Assembly (NCBI GenBank): GCA_030063045.1
Contig: JAQSEB010000029.1
Coordinates: 1,178,001 to 1,242,000, forward strand
Direction of reading: 5' to 3'
DNA length: 64,000 bases
Source: Pratylenchus scribneri
Taxonomy: Eukaryota; Nematoda; Chromadorea; Rhabditida; Pratylenchidae
Shown: positions 1 through 15,900 of the stretch, piece after piece
How positions within the stretch are numbered: the stretch's first letter is position 1
Layout of the letters: every line of letters starts with the position of its first letter
Notes under the pieces: model-generated
Told to the model about the DNA's origin: nothing
Databases searched by the model: none
What the model saw: the letters and a program-made list of their open reading frames with translations, nothing else
Program-made: the position numbers and the translations under genes

Positions 1-910
1 CAAATCCGTGAATTTGTAGGAGATTATTCGATCAGCAGGTGCCGAAACATTCCAAACACAATCCAGGCCATGATGATAAGGAAGTGGGAATGAGGGGGAA
101 CTGATGGTTACGGTGGCTAAAAATATAATTAATTATGAAATAGAATTGATAAGTAATTTTCCGAAAAAACATTGAAATTGTCGAAAAAAACATTATAAAT
201 TGCCAAAAAACAGTACATATAATGCTGAAAAAACTACCTAGTGCGTAGTTCCAAAATTATTATAATGGTACAAGTAAGGGTTTATCCTCCATTCCCAAAC
301 CAAATATACCCAAAATTGGATAGAGCTGGTCAAGATGGACGCATTGAATGGTATATAATTTGTTATGGTTTGGTCAACAATTAAAGGGTATTAAACGGTT
401 TAAACCCATTTTGATTTGGTCAACAATTAAAGGGTATTAAACGGTTTAAACTCATTTTGGTTTGGTCAACAATTAAAGGGTATTAAACGGTTTAAACCCA
501 TTTTGGTTTGGTCAATAATTAAAGGGTATTAAACGGTTTAAACCCATTTTGGTTTGGTCAACAATTAAAGGGTATTAAACGGTTTAAACCAATTTTGGTT
601 TGGTCAATAATTAAAGGGTATTAAACGGCTTAAACCCATTTTGGTTTGGTCAATAATTAAAGGGTATTAAACGGTTTAAACCCATTTTGGTTTGGTCAAC
701 AATTAAAGGGTATTAAACGGTTTAAACCCATTTTGGTTTAATTGTACAAAACTAAGTTGGAATTGGTTAAATCCAAATCAAAATATAATAAAATGACGAT
801 TCAATCTTTTCGGTAATTTTAGTGTTTTTCGACAAATTAATATTTCCTATTTGAACTAATAAACTACATTGTCTCGTTGATTGGTCGCCCAAATTGACGT
901 CGCCTCCACA
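1..910 (-). CDS. CUBN: Cubilin CUB23 (cut by the window edge)
   Basis: End of exon 1003-868 ([14 protein letters not shown]) and exon 116 to beyond position 1 ([32 protein letters not shown]). The frame is open at the edge, so more CUB domains are expected to the left. The intron holds a MITE-A copy with about eight 46-bp units. Confidence 0.9.
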
Positions 911-3900
911 TTCGGAAAGGGCGTAGGAGAGTTTGAATCCTCGGCGGCCTTTTCCTATGCCCATTCCAGTTCGATTCGTCAAAAAGCGAATTCCAATTGG
1001 GCCCTAAAAATTATTCAAATTTGCCATAGAATTAAGTCAATTTTACGGACTTTAATTGAAATTGCTTCCGCCGTTCCGGCTTCAAATGTTGCGCCACAAA
1101 GAAGTTGGACGGTCACATTTCGAAGGACATCGCGAATTTCCAAAAAGTCGGATTGACAAAATCGGATGAAGCCATCGGCACCGTAACGATTGGAACGTAA
1201 AGATGACGATGCGGCAGTATGCTTTTCCGTGTCCAAATCGAAATCCAACACTTTTAGCGTGACAATTTGAGTGGTGCCCGGCTGTGTTTCAGGGTCTACC
1301 AAATATTGGCATTCGGCATCCTCATCAGGGTATGGGGCCGGATAATGGGGTGAGGTGATTACGCCATGATTATTGCGGAAAACGGCACCGCCACAGACTG
1401 AAAGGCATGGGTAATTGGTTGGATTTTTATTCAGATGTTTATGTTGTGGTAAATATTATTAGAAATTGATAAATTCCGGAATTAGAAAGATGATGGCCTA
1501 GTAAATTTTAGAAAATTTGACTTTCCGGCAACCCAGAGATTTGAGAATAGGCTTATTCGATGAGGCATGGTCGATTTAGTCTACGAAATTTCCATTTCAA
1601 ATTGCTATTCAGGCTTATATTATTAGGCAAAAGTTAGTAAAACAAAACCGGTTTTGGTTTAGACAATTGTTCAGCTTTTCAAAACAAGCTTATATCCGTT
1701 TAAAATTGGAATTTAATCGAGTTAAATGGACAATGCCAAATCGAAAGGACTATTCTTTTAAACTTGAGCCTCAATAAATTCTACAAACTTAAATTTCCAT
1801 AAGCTAACATTAGTAGAAAAATTCTTGAATTTTTAATTTCCATTTCCAATCATTTCTCTAATAATATTAAAAATTTTTATTAATATTTTTTCTTTTTAAA
1901 AAGTGAAATATTTTTTATAAATTTTGGATGTTAAAATAGAATTTATAATTCCGGTTTATCGCAGCACCGTGGCGCAGTGGAAGCGTGCTGGGCCCATAAC
2001 CCAGAGGTCGATGGATCGAAACCATTCGGTGCTAAACATTTTTTCAGGGCAGAAAATATTTTTTAATAAATTTTAATTATAATTTAAGGTCTAATAATTC
2101 TAATTTTATTTTACCAGCATGCCAACGCAGTTTGAAGCCTTTGCCCGATTTTCTGGCATCACTGGTGAAATTCAGACGGACTCGATTGGATTCAGTTCGG
2201 ATTGGGCCTGGGAGGATATTGCCGCAAAGAAATTTGCCCGGTGATTCATGGTCAAAGTAGAAATAGTAGGCAAGGAGAGGCGAAACTGCCCGAGATTGAT
2301 GCTCTTCGGAAATCTTAAAATTTGGTGTGTTATTGGAGGAGCAGCCTAACTTATCGCCGTTTAAAATAACTCATCAAGGACAGAACGAATTTTGTTATTT
2401 TTGTAATCAAATTAAAGAGCAGACATTTGGCTATCAAATGATATAAATTTTTATTTAAATTGGTTCAGAATTGGATGAAATTATGGCCAATGCAATCAAA
2501 ATTACCTTAACTCTGAATTAGCGAAATTGTCATCGGTTTTTTGTGCACAACTTCATCATTTCTGAACCAATTTAAATAAAATTAATATCATTGGATAGCC
2601 CAAAGTCTGCTCTTTAATCTGATTATAAAATCAATAAAATTAGTTTAGTTCTTGACGGGTTATTTTAAACGGCGCCAAGTCGGCTTAATTGATGAAATTG
2701 GCTTGCCTTGAGAAAATCGCGCACACAATCCGGCGATTGGACAATGTCGAAGAGTTCAAAAGTAAGCAAAAGATGGAAGCCAGGAGGCGCCTGAATATCC
2801 CAAATACACTGGGAATTGGGCGGATAATCGGCGGGAAAATTGGGCGATTGAATTGTGCCATTCGGTGAATTCGCATTGAATCCGCATTGTTCATTGGGCG
2901 AAAGGAATGCATAGTTGAGGGAAAACCCGTGGCCAACCACCGAAGAATCGGTGTGAAAATGCAAAATCAGTGAACGGCCAAATGAGCGAATTCGACGGAA
3001 ACGTTCCGGCAATTTCTCATCGCCACTTTCCGAATTGCAATATCGATGGAGGATGGCAGAGGATTGGGCTTGATCACCTGTAGATAGATATGTGAGTTGG
3101 AAATAAATTATAAGTACTTTTCATACAATGCATCCATATTATATTATTGAGTAAAAGGTTTTTTGCCGAGAGATTTGGGTTCTTTTGCCGAGAGATCGGT
3201 TTTTTGATTATAACTTTTTTTTGTGCTTGATCCCAGAAACCCAAACCTTATACTCATTTTATAGAGCTCATCGAGACGCGTCTATTGATGTATAGTTTGC
3301 CGGGGTTTGGTTCAAAAATAAATGAGTTATAAACCAAAAACCAAAATAAGGTTCAAACGATTTAATACTTTGAATTTTGGCCAAATCTCGACAAATTATA
3401 CATCAATCGACGCGTCTCGATGAGCTCTATAAAATGAGTATAAGGTTTGGGGTTCTGGGATCAAGCACTAACAAGTTATAATCAAAAAACCGATCTCTCG
3501 GCAGAAAAATCCCCATCCTTATATTATTATAGAATTTTTTAAATAAATTAAAAATTACTACTAAAAGTATCTTATTAGATTTTTGAAAATTTTTGGGACT
3601 AAAAATATTTTTCTATATTATTCCATTTAAAAATCATAATCTCCATTTCATGAATTATAGGCAAAGAAACTTTCATTGAGAGTATGATCAGTCTGTGCGC
3701 TTATTAATTGATATTATGTATTTGCATTTTGCATGCAAGTCATAAAAACATAATATTGGTTAAATTGATTTGTATTGATTCCAAAAAGATAAAGACAAAA
3801 AATTCTCTCAAATGTGAAAAAGAAATCCTATTATAAATTAGGTTTTAAAAAGATTGTGAAGCATCGAAAATAGTGTGGCTTTTTGGGCTTTTTTTTTGGC

Positions 3901-6900
3901 AATTTTTATTAATAACGCTGTTATAATTGTTTATGAAATGAATTTTTATCCTATTAAATAGAAGATAGAACATTTGCTGCTACATCTCATTAAATTTTCT
4001 GAATTTAGTCAATTTGAATTATATTATGGCTTCTTATTATTGTTCGCCATCAATACCATCAAGCGGCGGCCCTATCCCTTTTAGGAAATATCACTTGTTC
4101 AAAATTACGGTAATTTTAATTTTCCATCTCCCTTTTCTTTGATTTTTTTTTTATAAACTTTCCGTAAAGTTTTTTTAATTAAATTTTAAAAAGTTTTAAT
4201 TCTAATTGTTAGAAAATTTAAAATAAGTCTACCGGCAATCACTTTCAGCGAATCATGCCCGCATTCGATGTGATATTCCAAATCCATTGAGGTGAATTCC
4301 AACTAAACAAATTTCGGATTCCATGCTTTTTTCACAATTTTAAACCTACCGAAACAATCCTCGCCTCGGGAGCCCTCAACAGCCAAACGCATTCCAGCCC
4401 ATTGCTGTAATTTCCCCGTTGACCAGAAAATCTTTCCAAGGAGAAATTTGACTTCAATTAAAGCCATAAATTTACCCGTCCACAGCCAATCCTCCAAAAC
4501 CGGGACTACTCAATTCACCGGACATTCCATTGCGCTCTTCATCAATCAGGCCACCGCATTCTATATATGAGGGTGGGAAATTAGTGAGGTATATAATTTG
4601 GGAATTAGGAATGGAAAGATTCCAAAATGGCTTATCAGCAGATCCCGTAAATTCTATATAAAAAGTAGCCCTCATCTATGGAAGTTTGAAATTTAATATA
4701 TCCACTCTATTTGAAGTCCTACCCATATTTATTTTATAGGCACCTCTAGAGGGTCTTTTAAATTTAGTAGCCCCCGGGTAAATTATTACTAATAAAGAAT
4801 TCTCGGTAATAAATAGAGGGCATTTTGTGAAGGTAATTAGCATTAGAAAAATATGTTAATTAATTAGTGCACTCGTTTTATGTCACAAAAATAAAGAACA
4901 TTTGCTTCAAAATTAGGCCAAAAATAGAAAAATTTGACAAAAGGCAGAATAGTCATATGACCAGGCCAAAAATGTATTTTATATTTGAATTTAAACTGAA
5001 AAAATATCAAAATGGCATAAATTTGCATTAAATCATTTTTCTTCTATCAAATTTTATAAAAGCCTATTTATATACATGTGGGGAGATAAAATATTATAAA
5101 ATATTGGACCATGGAAAGTGACGGCCAGCTCAAAGAAGACTGGCCCATCCCAATTTTGGACATAAATTTCCAATTGACGATTCAGTAAAATCAGCGAAGT
5201 TTGATTGGTTTTACGCAAATTGGCTTGACAAAAATTGGCCTCAAAATTAACCGGATCGGCCAAATCATCTAAAATACAAAAAAGATGAAATAAAAATAAT
5301 TTTTTTTTGTTATTTTTGCCTTTGATTCGAATGCTTGTTTCATGAATACGGCAAATATTGCTGAATTTATTATAGTATGGATTGGCAAATGTGATATTGT
5401 TGAATTGCAAATGCACAGTTTGATGGTCCGAATTGCGAATTTGAATATGGCAAAAGGCTGGAAAAATTAAATATTTAAATATATTTGGATATGGGTGGCG
5501 GAATTGGGGTGCGACTAGTTTTAAACGCCTATAATTCACTAAGAATTTAACCAATTTTGGTGATTATTTTATGTTTATGGGAAGAGGCTGGGTCCAATTA
5601 GTCTTGAAGTTTATAATTCATCAAGAATTGTATCAATTTTGATGATTTTGTAATCAAATTAAAGAGAAGACTTTTTGCTATTTAATAGTATATTAATTTT
5701 ATTTAAAATGATTCAGAAATGATCAATTTGTGGCCAAAAAACCGATAGCAATTTCGCTTATTTAAAGTTAAGGTCATTTTTTTTGTTTTTTGAGCATAAC
5801 TCCATAAATTCTGAACCAATTTAAATAATTTAATATAATTTGATAGCCTAAAGTCTGCTCTTTAATTTTGGAAATAAAATCATTAAAATTCATTTAGTCC
5901 TTGATGAGGTATTATATTTTAAAAGGCGACAAGTTAGGATGTATCCATGGGGAGGGGGGTGGAAAGTACTCACGATTTTGGCGTCGACCATATACCAAAT
6001 CAGATGAGCCCAAAATGCTCAAATTGGCCGATTCAGTCAATTCAAAATTACATGAAGAATTATCAAAATCTTTAGGCACCTGTTAGGCAAATTCCTTCAA
6101 TAGGATATTTGGCATTTCCCCCATCCGAATATTGAGTACTTAGCTATTTTTTGGACATATCTCAACAAGGAAGAAACAAATTCAGGAAGGCGAAATGCCA
6201 TTTGAAAGCCTTAAATTTCTTCTAAAAAGTGGCTAACTAATTTTTTTCAAAATTTAAATAATTAGTAAAATAAACGGCTTTTCTCAAATCGCCAAAAAAT
6301 TTGAGTCTATTGCACCCAAAAGGCATGTAACTTTTTTAAAACTAAGATTTCAATAAAAATTTAATAGGACACTTTTTAGAAGATATTTTGGGCTTTAAAA
6401 TGGTATATTGCCTTCCCTGAATGGCTTTAGCCTCGTTGAGATATTGGCCAAAAAATGCGAGTATTCAATTGTCTACTACCGACCTTCGTATATTTCACGA
6501 AAATGCCAATTTCCTCCCATTTGATTGTTCGATTTGAAATGCTCAACATAAATCGATAAATTGAATCATTATCACTGTAAATCAGCGTGGAAATGTCCGA
6601 TTTTGAGAGGAATCTTGTCAAATTTGGTGGGCAAAAATCTTGGCCAAATAGGCCATTCTCATCGGGAAAGCCGTCGTAAAACTAAGGGCAAAAAATTAAT
6701 AAAAATTATTAAAAATTTAATTGTTTTAAAAATATTTAAATATTATTAAAAATATTAAAATTTTTAAAAAAATATTTAAAAATTATTTTAAAAAATGTTT
6801 GAATAATTATTAAAAGCGTATAAAAAGTGTATTATACCCGGAGTGCTGAAAAGCATATTTTCCTCTCAAATTCTGCAAATTGTATTGCCACATTCTGCTG

Positions 6901-9900
6901 AAATAAAATAAAAGGGGATGGGATTTATAATTAAATTTGTCGGCAGAATTTATTTTTTCTAGAGGTTTGATAGCGGTGATCAAAAATGCAAAAAGAATTG
7001 ACAATATATTGGGTCATTTCCTTCATTTTATCGTCAAAAATCTCTTTTTTATACATCAAAAAATGTTCGTTGATGAATCCTAATATGATGAAATTAAAAT
7101 ATTTTCACCGTCACTTTTTGCTATTTTGATTTAATTACTTAAGGCAAATTTAGGAGCATAAATTTCACATTCATTTCCTTCTTTTTACCCGTTTGCTGGG
7201 GAATTCCAGCTCCAACAAATATCGATGCGCAATGCCGGCACGAAAATCCCATCGGCAAAAGAGGCCACTGGGCAATCCACCGGCGGAAGAGCCGGGCAAA
7301 TCCAAACGACCGGAATCATCTGTGACCGTGCCACCACATTCAAATTTGGATGGCCACAGGCGAATTCGGAATCCGCATTTTCGATTGAGACAAAACAGTC
7401 GACTAGTTCGACTGACGAGCGAAGGGCTCCCACCGGCGCCATCGACATTGAATAAAATGTGCAAGGATTGATGCCTTGAATGGTAATTACCACCCTTGGT
7501 GAGTGCCAACCGAGAGCAAATTGGCTTTTGTAGAAATTCACCTTTTAAATGGATAAATTTGTCATCAAAGCAAATTTAATTTCAGTCCTTTCAATTTTTT
7601 CGAAATTTATAATAAATTCAATTTATCAATTACTGAGTGAATCAATTTTGATGATTTTATTAATAAATTAAAGAGCAGAATGTTAGTTATAAAAAGTTAT
7701 AAATTTTATTTAAAATTGGTCATAAAGGTTGGAGTTTTATCACTAAAAAATCATTAAAAATGAAATTTAATAATGCAATTATAAATCAGAATTACAATTT
7801 GGTGCAATTACAAATCAGAATTACAATTTAGTGCAATTACAAATCAGAATTACAATTTAGTGCAATTACAAATCAGAATTACAATTTGGTGCAATTACAA
7901 ATCAGAATTACAATTTAGTGCAATTACAAATCAGAATTACAATTTAGTGCAATTACAAATCAGAATTACAATTTGGTGCAAATTACAAATCAGAATTACA
8001 ATTTGGTGCAATTACAAATCAGAATTACAATTTGGTGCAATTACAAATCAGAATTACAATTTAGTGCAATTACAAATCAGAATTACAATTTAGTGCAATT
8101 ACAAATCAGAATTACAATTTAGTGCAATTACAAATCAGAATTACAATTTAGTGCAATTACAAATTAGAATTACAATTTGGTGCAATTACAAATCAGAATT
8201 ACAATTTAGTGCAATTACAAATCAGAATTACAATTTAGTGCAATTACAAATCATAATTACAATTTGGTGCAAATTACAAATCAGAATTACAATTTGGTGC
8301 AAATTACAAATCAGAATTACAATTTGGTGCAATTACAAATCAGAATTACAATTTGGTGCAAATTACAAATCAGAATTACAATTTAGTGCAATTACAAATC
8401 AGAATTACAATTTGGTGCAAATTACAAATCAGAATTACAATTTGGTGCAAATTACAAATCAGAATTACAATTTAGTGCAATTACAAATTAGAATTACAAT
8501 TTGGTGCAATTACAAATCAGAATTACAATTTGGTGCAATTACAAATCAGAATTACAATTTGGTGCAAATTACAAATCAGAATTACAATTTGGTGCAAATT
8601 ACAAATCAGAATTACAATTTAGTGCAATTACAAATCAGAATTACAATTTGGTGCAAATTACAAATCAGAATTACAATTTGGTGCAAATTACAAATCAGAA
8701 TTACAATTTGGTGCAATTACAAATCAGAATTACAATTTGGTGCAAATTACAAATCAGAATTACAATTTAGTGCAATTACAAATCAGAATTACAATTTAGT
8801 GCAATTACAAATCAGAATTACAATTTAGTGCAATTACAAATCATAATTACAATTTGGTGCAAATTACAAATCAGAATTACAATTTGGTGCAAATTACAAA
8901 TCAGAATTACAATTTGGTGCAATTACAAATCAGAATTACAATTTGGTGCAAATTACAAATCAGAATTACAATTTAGTGCAATTACAAATCAGAATTACAA
9001 TTTGGTGCAAATTACAAATCAGAATTACAATTTGGTGCAAATTACAAATCAGAATTACAATTTAGTGCAATTACAAATCAGAATTACAATTTAGTGCAAT
9101 TACAAATCAGAATTACAATTTGGTGCAATTACAAATCAGAATTACAATTTAGTGCAATTACAAATCAGAATTACAATTTAGTGCAATTACAAATCAGAAC
9201 GCAAAAAACCATTTTCGTTTTTTGCGCATAACTTCATTAATTTAATTCTGAATTATTAATTTAAATATAATTGATATAATTAAATAGCCAAAAGTCTTCT
9301 CTTTAATTTGATAACAAAATTATTACATTTGGTTCAATCCTAAATGAATTATAAATGATACGACAAAATAAGGTAGACATTTTTGGGAGTATTAATTTAA
9401 TTTGGCCCTTTTAATTTTTACATTTCAGACTCACCGGTTGAATTTTTGTCTCGGATTTCCAAATATTCTAATGTACAATTTTCGGTATTTGCCAACCAAA
9501 AGTGCTCCATCCTATCCAAAAATGACAATCAAATATGTATTTATTCCACCCAAATCCTTACATTGCCTCCACAAAATGTCCCTTCGGCGCTTTCACAATC
9601 CATTCACAACGCACTTTGGGCGGATAGAAATCCGGATAATTGGGCGATTGGATTGAGCCATTCTGGCCTTGGACCAACACAATGGAGCCACCGCATTTGG
9701 CCAATTCCACTGTTGCATTCCATCCTTGAGAGCGCACATCGCTGTCTTTTAATTAAATATTTTATTCAATTAAAATTACATTGAAATATTCGAAACTGGA
9801 GTATTCGCCATTTTATTATTTAAATGTCATTTCTTTTGGCCATAGCTTAATATGGAAACAGTCAATTAGGGAAGGCGATATGCCATTCGAAATAAAATAG

Positions 9901-12900
9901 ATATTTTTATAAAGGTCCTTAAAATCCTATAGATCCAAATTTTCTTCCAATTTATTCACCGGTCACATAGCGCACATTCAAATGTTCCCCAGTGGATACA
10001 ACCGTACTCGGCGCATTCTCCTTGCAAAATCGGCCAACCAAAGGCGATGCTGGCGAAGGACCGTCACGAATTTCGAGGAAGTCTTCCTCACAACTGAAAA
10101 CAATTCAAAATTTTTTCCATTTTTAAAAAGTTCATTGGAAATATTTAATTAGCTGAAAAAACACTGGAATTGCAGAAAAAAGCTTTAGATTATGTTTTGG
10201 TTTGGGTTTAATCAATTCAAATATAGTTTTGAACCATTAAACCAAAATGGGTTTAAAAAACTGTTTAATACCCTTTAATTGTTTACCAAACCAAAATGGG
10301 TTTAAACCGTTTAATACCCTTTAATTGTTGACTAAACCAAAATGGGTTTAAACCGTTTAATACCCTTTAATTGTTGACCAAACCAAAATGGGTTTAAACC
10401 GTTTAATACCCTTTAATGGTTGACCAAACCAAAATTGGTTAAACCGTTTAATACCCTTTAATTGTTGACCAAACCAAAATGGGTTTAAACCGTTTAATAC
10501 CCTTTAATGGTTGACCAAACCAAAATTGGTTTAAACCGTTTAATACCCTTTAATGGTTGACCAAACCAAAATTGGTTTAAACCGTTTAATACCCTTTAAT
10601 GGTTGACCAAACCAAAATTGGTTTAAACCGTTTAATACCATTTAATTGTTGACCAAACCATAACAAATTATATATCATTCAATGCGTCCTTCTTGACCAG
10701 CTCTATCCAGTTTTGAGTATATGTTATATGAATATAGGATAAACCCTCACTTAAACCATTTTAATTATTTTCCCCAAAATCTAACCGATCTTCGCTGATT
10801 GGATTCTGAAGGTTGAATGTGTGTGGGTCCACAGTGAATTGAAGGCGATGGCCGGCGGGCGCACTCAAAATCCATTGGCAAGAGAGAGAATCCGGCGAAA
10901 GATTGGGAAATTCTGGGGAGGCCAGCAGCCGGATTGGATCCAACTGATCCAATTGAACAATTGATGAGGCACAATCGTGCACAATTTCACGCAACCGTAG
11001 CTTGAATCCCTGCAAGAAGGAATGCACATTAAATTGAATGGAATATAAGGATGGTGGAGGCATTTTGCCAGTTGGACTTTTAAATAAATGAATTATTTTT
11101 TATTTTAAAGGTAATGTAGCTTTATCCCAGGATTTAGAACACAAATTAAATTCACAGTATTTTGTGGAAAATATTGAAAAAATATGAAAAATGATGTCTC
11201 ACTCCCACATTATTTTGAAAAGTTTTAATAAGGATGGAACAAATGAATACTCCATTCTTCACAGTATTTTCTATTTTGTCCAAAAATATTGAAAAAAAAA
11301 AAATGGAAAATATTCTATTCTATTACATTTTGAAATGCCATCAATTGGGCAAAAAATTTTTTAAAACAGAGAATATTTAAGTAATTAGCAGAAAAAGTTG
11401 AATTACCCAAAACTTGTTTTCATCGAAAAAGAATATTTTTAGGGCATAAAAGCTACAAAACTTGACCGTAACATAAAATGTTGGGAATTTTAGAATAGGG
11501 TTTAGAGTTTAGATCATTCGATAGGATATGATTTAAAAGGAGCCCGATTCGGCAAGCCACAAAAATGTTTATTATTGGTATTTAAATTATGGAAAACTTG
11601 ATCATTAGCCTATATTAACGGTTTACATAACCGACTGACCCTTCCCCTCGGCTGACTGCTCCAATATCGAATGAACAAATAGCCGCCTTGAATGGTCAAA
11701 TTGAACTTCTCTTGTCCACAATGAACCATTGATTTGTTTTTGGCAGTGCCGTGCAAAAAGTCGCCTCTATAAAATGGTGTCGACGAGAATTCCAACGAAT
11801 CAGCCAAACATTCTTGGCTTTGCCAATCACGAGGGGCCATCTTTTAAAAGTGATATATTATTTAATTTTTGGCAAAAAAAAAGCCTATTGGTTTAAGCTG
11901 GGTTTGTCCTACATTCATAAACCAAATATACCTTAAGATTGGATAGAGCTGATCAAAATGGAGTATATATTTTATTATGGTTTGGCCAACAATTAAAGGG
12001 CATTAAACGGTTTAAACCCATTTTGGTTTGGTCAACAATTAAAGGGTATTAAACGGTTCAAACCAATTTTGGTTTGGTCAACAATTAAAGGGTATTAAAC
12101 GGTTCAAACCCATTTTGGTTTAGTCAACAATTAAAGGGTATAAAACGGTTTAACCCATTTTGGTTTAGTCAACAATTAAAGGGTATTAAACGGTTTAACC
12201 CATTTTGGTTTAGTCAACAATTAAAGGGTATTAAACGGTTTAAACCAATTTTGGTTTGGTCAACAATTAATGGGTATTAAACGGTTTAACCCATTTTGGT
12301 TTAGTCAACAATTAAAGGGTATTAAACGGTTTAAACCCATTTTGGTTTGGTCAACAATTAAAGGGTATTAAACGGTTCAAACCAATTTTGGTTTGGTCAA
12401 CAATTAAAGGGTATTAAACGGTTCAAACCCATTTTGGTTTAGTCAACAATTAAAGGGTATTAAACGGTTTAACCCATTTTGGTTTAGTCAACAATTAAAG
12501 GGTATTAAACGGTTTAAACCCATTTTGGTTTGGTCAACAATTAAAGGGTATTAAACGGTTTAAACCCATTTTGGTTTAGTCAACAATTAAAGGGTATTAA
12601 ACGGTTTAACCCATTTTGGTTTAGTCAACAATTAAAGGGTATTAAACGGTTTAAACCCATTTTGGTTTGGTCAACAATTAAAGGGTATTAAACGGTTTAA
12701 ACCCATTTTGGTTTGGTCAACAATTAAAGGGTATTAAACGGTTTAAATCCATTTTTGTTTGGTCAACAATTAAAGGGTATTAAACGGTTTAAACCAATTT
12801 TGGTTTAATGGTTCAAAACTAAGTTAGAACTTGGTTAAACCCAAACCGAAATATAATCAAATAATGAGTCTAAATGAGATAGTAATGAGGGTCGGGCGCC

Positions 12901-15900
12901 CTCAGCGAGTGCTGAGGCTCCTCATTTTGGGAGTGGAAGGGTGCTGGGATGAATGGAGGAATTAGGACTTGGAAAGACTCTCGGACGACGATGTTGATTT
13001 TCCCCATTCCCTTTTCCCCTTCCCCTGGCCAGAAGAAGAGATTCATCCGTTTATTGTTCCGTCCTCCAACTCCGATAAAATGGTGAAATCATAATAGTTA
13101 AATAGGGGATAAATAAGGCGGGGCGAGAATGAGATGAAAGGGGGAAATGGATTGAAGGATAATGGCTGGGAACATGTCTTGGGGAAGATGATTAAGTGGA
13201 TGAGAATGGATGAGAGAATGGCTTTGGACTTTGGATGGTTTTATGGATTGGGCTAATATGGAAATGAATAAGGCATGTAATGCCTCACACCTCCCACCGA
13301 CGCGAAGACCGGTCCCTCGGTCACAAAATTATTTTTTTTGGGTTAATTTTTGCCTATTTTTTTTACATTTGGGCCAAAATTGTATTTGATTTTTTGAAGG
13401 CCCTTAGGCTTCCCCCGACAGGTTCAGTAGTAAAGGTCCCAAGTTAATTGCCCTTGGCATTTTCGCTCTTGGCATTGTGACTGTTTACCTCCTGTCCGCT
13501 AGGGAAGATTAGGGGGTTAAGTTTTGGAATAAAATATTTTGGCTCAATTGAAAAGAGTGCCGAAAAATTTGTTGAGTTTTGAGAGTAATTTTGTGTTGGG
13601 ACCGTTTTCCAATTGGTGGGAAATGTTTTTGATTTTTTTTTTGAATTTCCTAATTCTAAAATGGATTTCCCAAAGTCCTTTAGCTAATTGTTTGAGGGTT
13701 GAGATGAAATGAATGAACAAATAATATTTTGAAAAGGGATGATCAATAATGAATATAAAAGAAAATTACAAACAAAGAAAAATATGAACAAATAGTCAAA
13801 TAAAATGCAATTGAAATGTCAATTGATTGTTTTTTTTGTCATTGTCCATCATTTGGTCATTTCTTTTGAGCACATTGGCACATTGTTTGGTCATTGGCTT
13901 TGGCCCATTGATTTTGTGCCACCATGGTCCATGAAATTGGGAAAATTAAAGATTATTCATTAAATGGGGTGGGTTTAAAAAACGGTTAAACTCGCAGTGA
14001 TGCATGGAATTTGTGCCAGAAATGAGGATGATCAGCCATTGAATTGATGGTTGGAGAGCAAATGTTATTCTTGGATGTTGATCTGAAAAAAAACTCCTTT
14101 TGAAATGGCGCCACCTAATGGCGGATGGAAAAATGCAAAATGTCGAGTTGGGTGCCTTTGAATTGCCATGGATGTGCATCATTTGTGATTGTGTGGGATC
14201 TGCCATTCTGCCTTGATTTGTTGAGCAACCAAGTTAGCAATCTGCTGCATGTCCATTGGGTTTAATGAATGTCCATTTTGAACGTCAAAATCGCATTCTT
14301 GATTCTGCCACATTTCGTTGTCATTGTCGTGCCCTGTACTTGGCCCAGAACTGGAATTGAGGTTGCTGAATAATTCGCAGCCGCAGTGTGTGCAAAAGTT
14401 TTCACTGCTGAATTCCTGTGGTGAATTTTGATTTGAATTATTTGTTGGAAAATTTTGAGAAAAAGCGCTTCGATTGGAGCCTGGCCAATCGGCATTGAAT
14501 TGGGTTTGATTGTTGGAAAGGAAAGAATCGAATTCATTTTGCGAATTGCTTTGCTGCTGCTGGAAGTCATTGCTTTGATTATTGTCATTTATTGCCCAAA
14601 GTTGTCGATCCTTTTGTTTGAGGGAAAGCATGGTTTCCACTTCGATTGCTTTGTTGCGTGCTGTTTCAAAATCCCTGTGGGCATCACACAATTTCACCAA
14701 AAATGATATTTCAGGATTCATCCGATCCATAAACATTTCGCACAATCGCTCCTTTCTGTCTGATGAGTTGTGTATGGAATAAGCTGCTTCGGCCAAAGGG
14801 ATCAGTCTGTCGAGGAACTGGGTGATTGTTTCGTCTGGTTGTTGTTTGCAGGCCGACAGAGCTGTCCTTGCGGCATCCCTTTTGAATGGAGAATCGATGA
14901 TTTTTGCCAAATTTGTCATTGCATTTTGAAGTGTGTCCTTTTTGTCCGGTTCCAGCTCTTCGAGATAATTTCGTGCAGTGCCCTCTAGGTAGAGTTTCAA
15001 TCGGCCAATTTTCTCTGCTTCCGTCCATTTGCTGCCGAAAGCTTGTACGAAGTCGTTGAATTTTCCTGCCCATGAAGAAAATGTCTGGTTTGAATTAATT
15101 GAGAATGGGGTTAGCGCTGTTATTGAATTCATTTGAAAAGTTTTGGGTTAAAATTGACTGTTTTATTTGACTCGGTCAAATTTCAGTACGAGTTGAAAAA
15201 ATTTTTTTTTGGGGAGTTTATGAGTAAACCAGCCTTTTCCTTTGATGTCCACAAAAAGCCGCACAATGGGACAAAGGCAATCAGCAGCGTCACAAATAGC
15301 CGCCTTGGTCCTCCAAATGCCAGCCTAGTCACTGGTGCCGAACACTGATCAAATCCTTTGTGCAGGTGATTTCTATCTCTGAAAAAATCGAAATGTTAAT
15401 GTGGGTTGTCGAATTTGAGAAATGATTTTAGCATTTGGTTCAAAATTTTAAATTTTGTATTGAAAATTCCTTTTGGGATTTTGTTTTGAACCTGTTCCTC
15501 TGCTTTGATGATTCGGCCTTTTGGATTGTAGGTTGAATTCAGATTTGTTTGTTTTGGCTGAAAAATGTAAGTTAATCGCGTGGAAAATTTGATTGAAAAT
15601 GCAAAAACGAAAAATAAATGCCATTTTAGTCATAAAGTTTAAATGGCTTGAATGTTGAGTGAGAAAAATGCGGAAAATGGATGGTACATCGCCTTGATTG
15701 ACTTCCGATCAAGTTGTTCTCGTTCCCAGGATGTTGAATGGCGGAAATATTTATGAACTGCTCAGAAAAAGTGGTGAGAATAATGTTTGTTGTAATTGAG
15801 AGGCATTAAAAGTCGGAAATGCTTTAACTTTTCTTGGGAAAGAGTCGTGAATTGCTTGGAATATGATTGGACTTGAAATTGCTCCCGAATCAGCGGTGGG

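Noticed and set aside
5901..6086. Plus-strand ORF of 61 codons
   Set aside because: It is antisense to the CUB19 exon 6079-5974.
7860..9094. Asn/Tyr/Gln-rich repeat ORFs
   Set aside because: They are translations of the 29-bp minisatellite inside a MITE.
7775..9200. Possible CRISPR array
   Set aside because: Units abut without unique spacers and the window is eukaryotic; it is a minisatellite.
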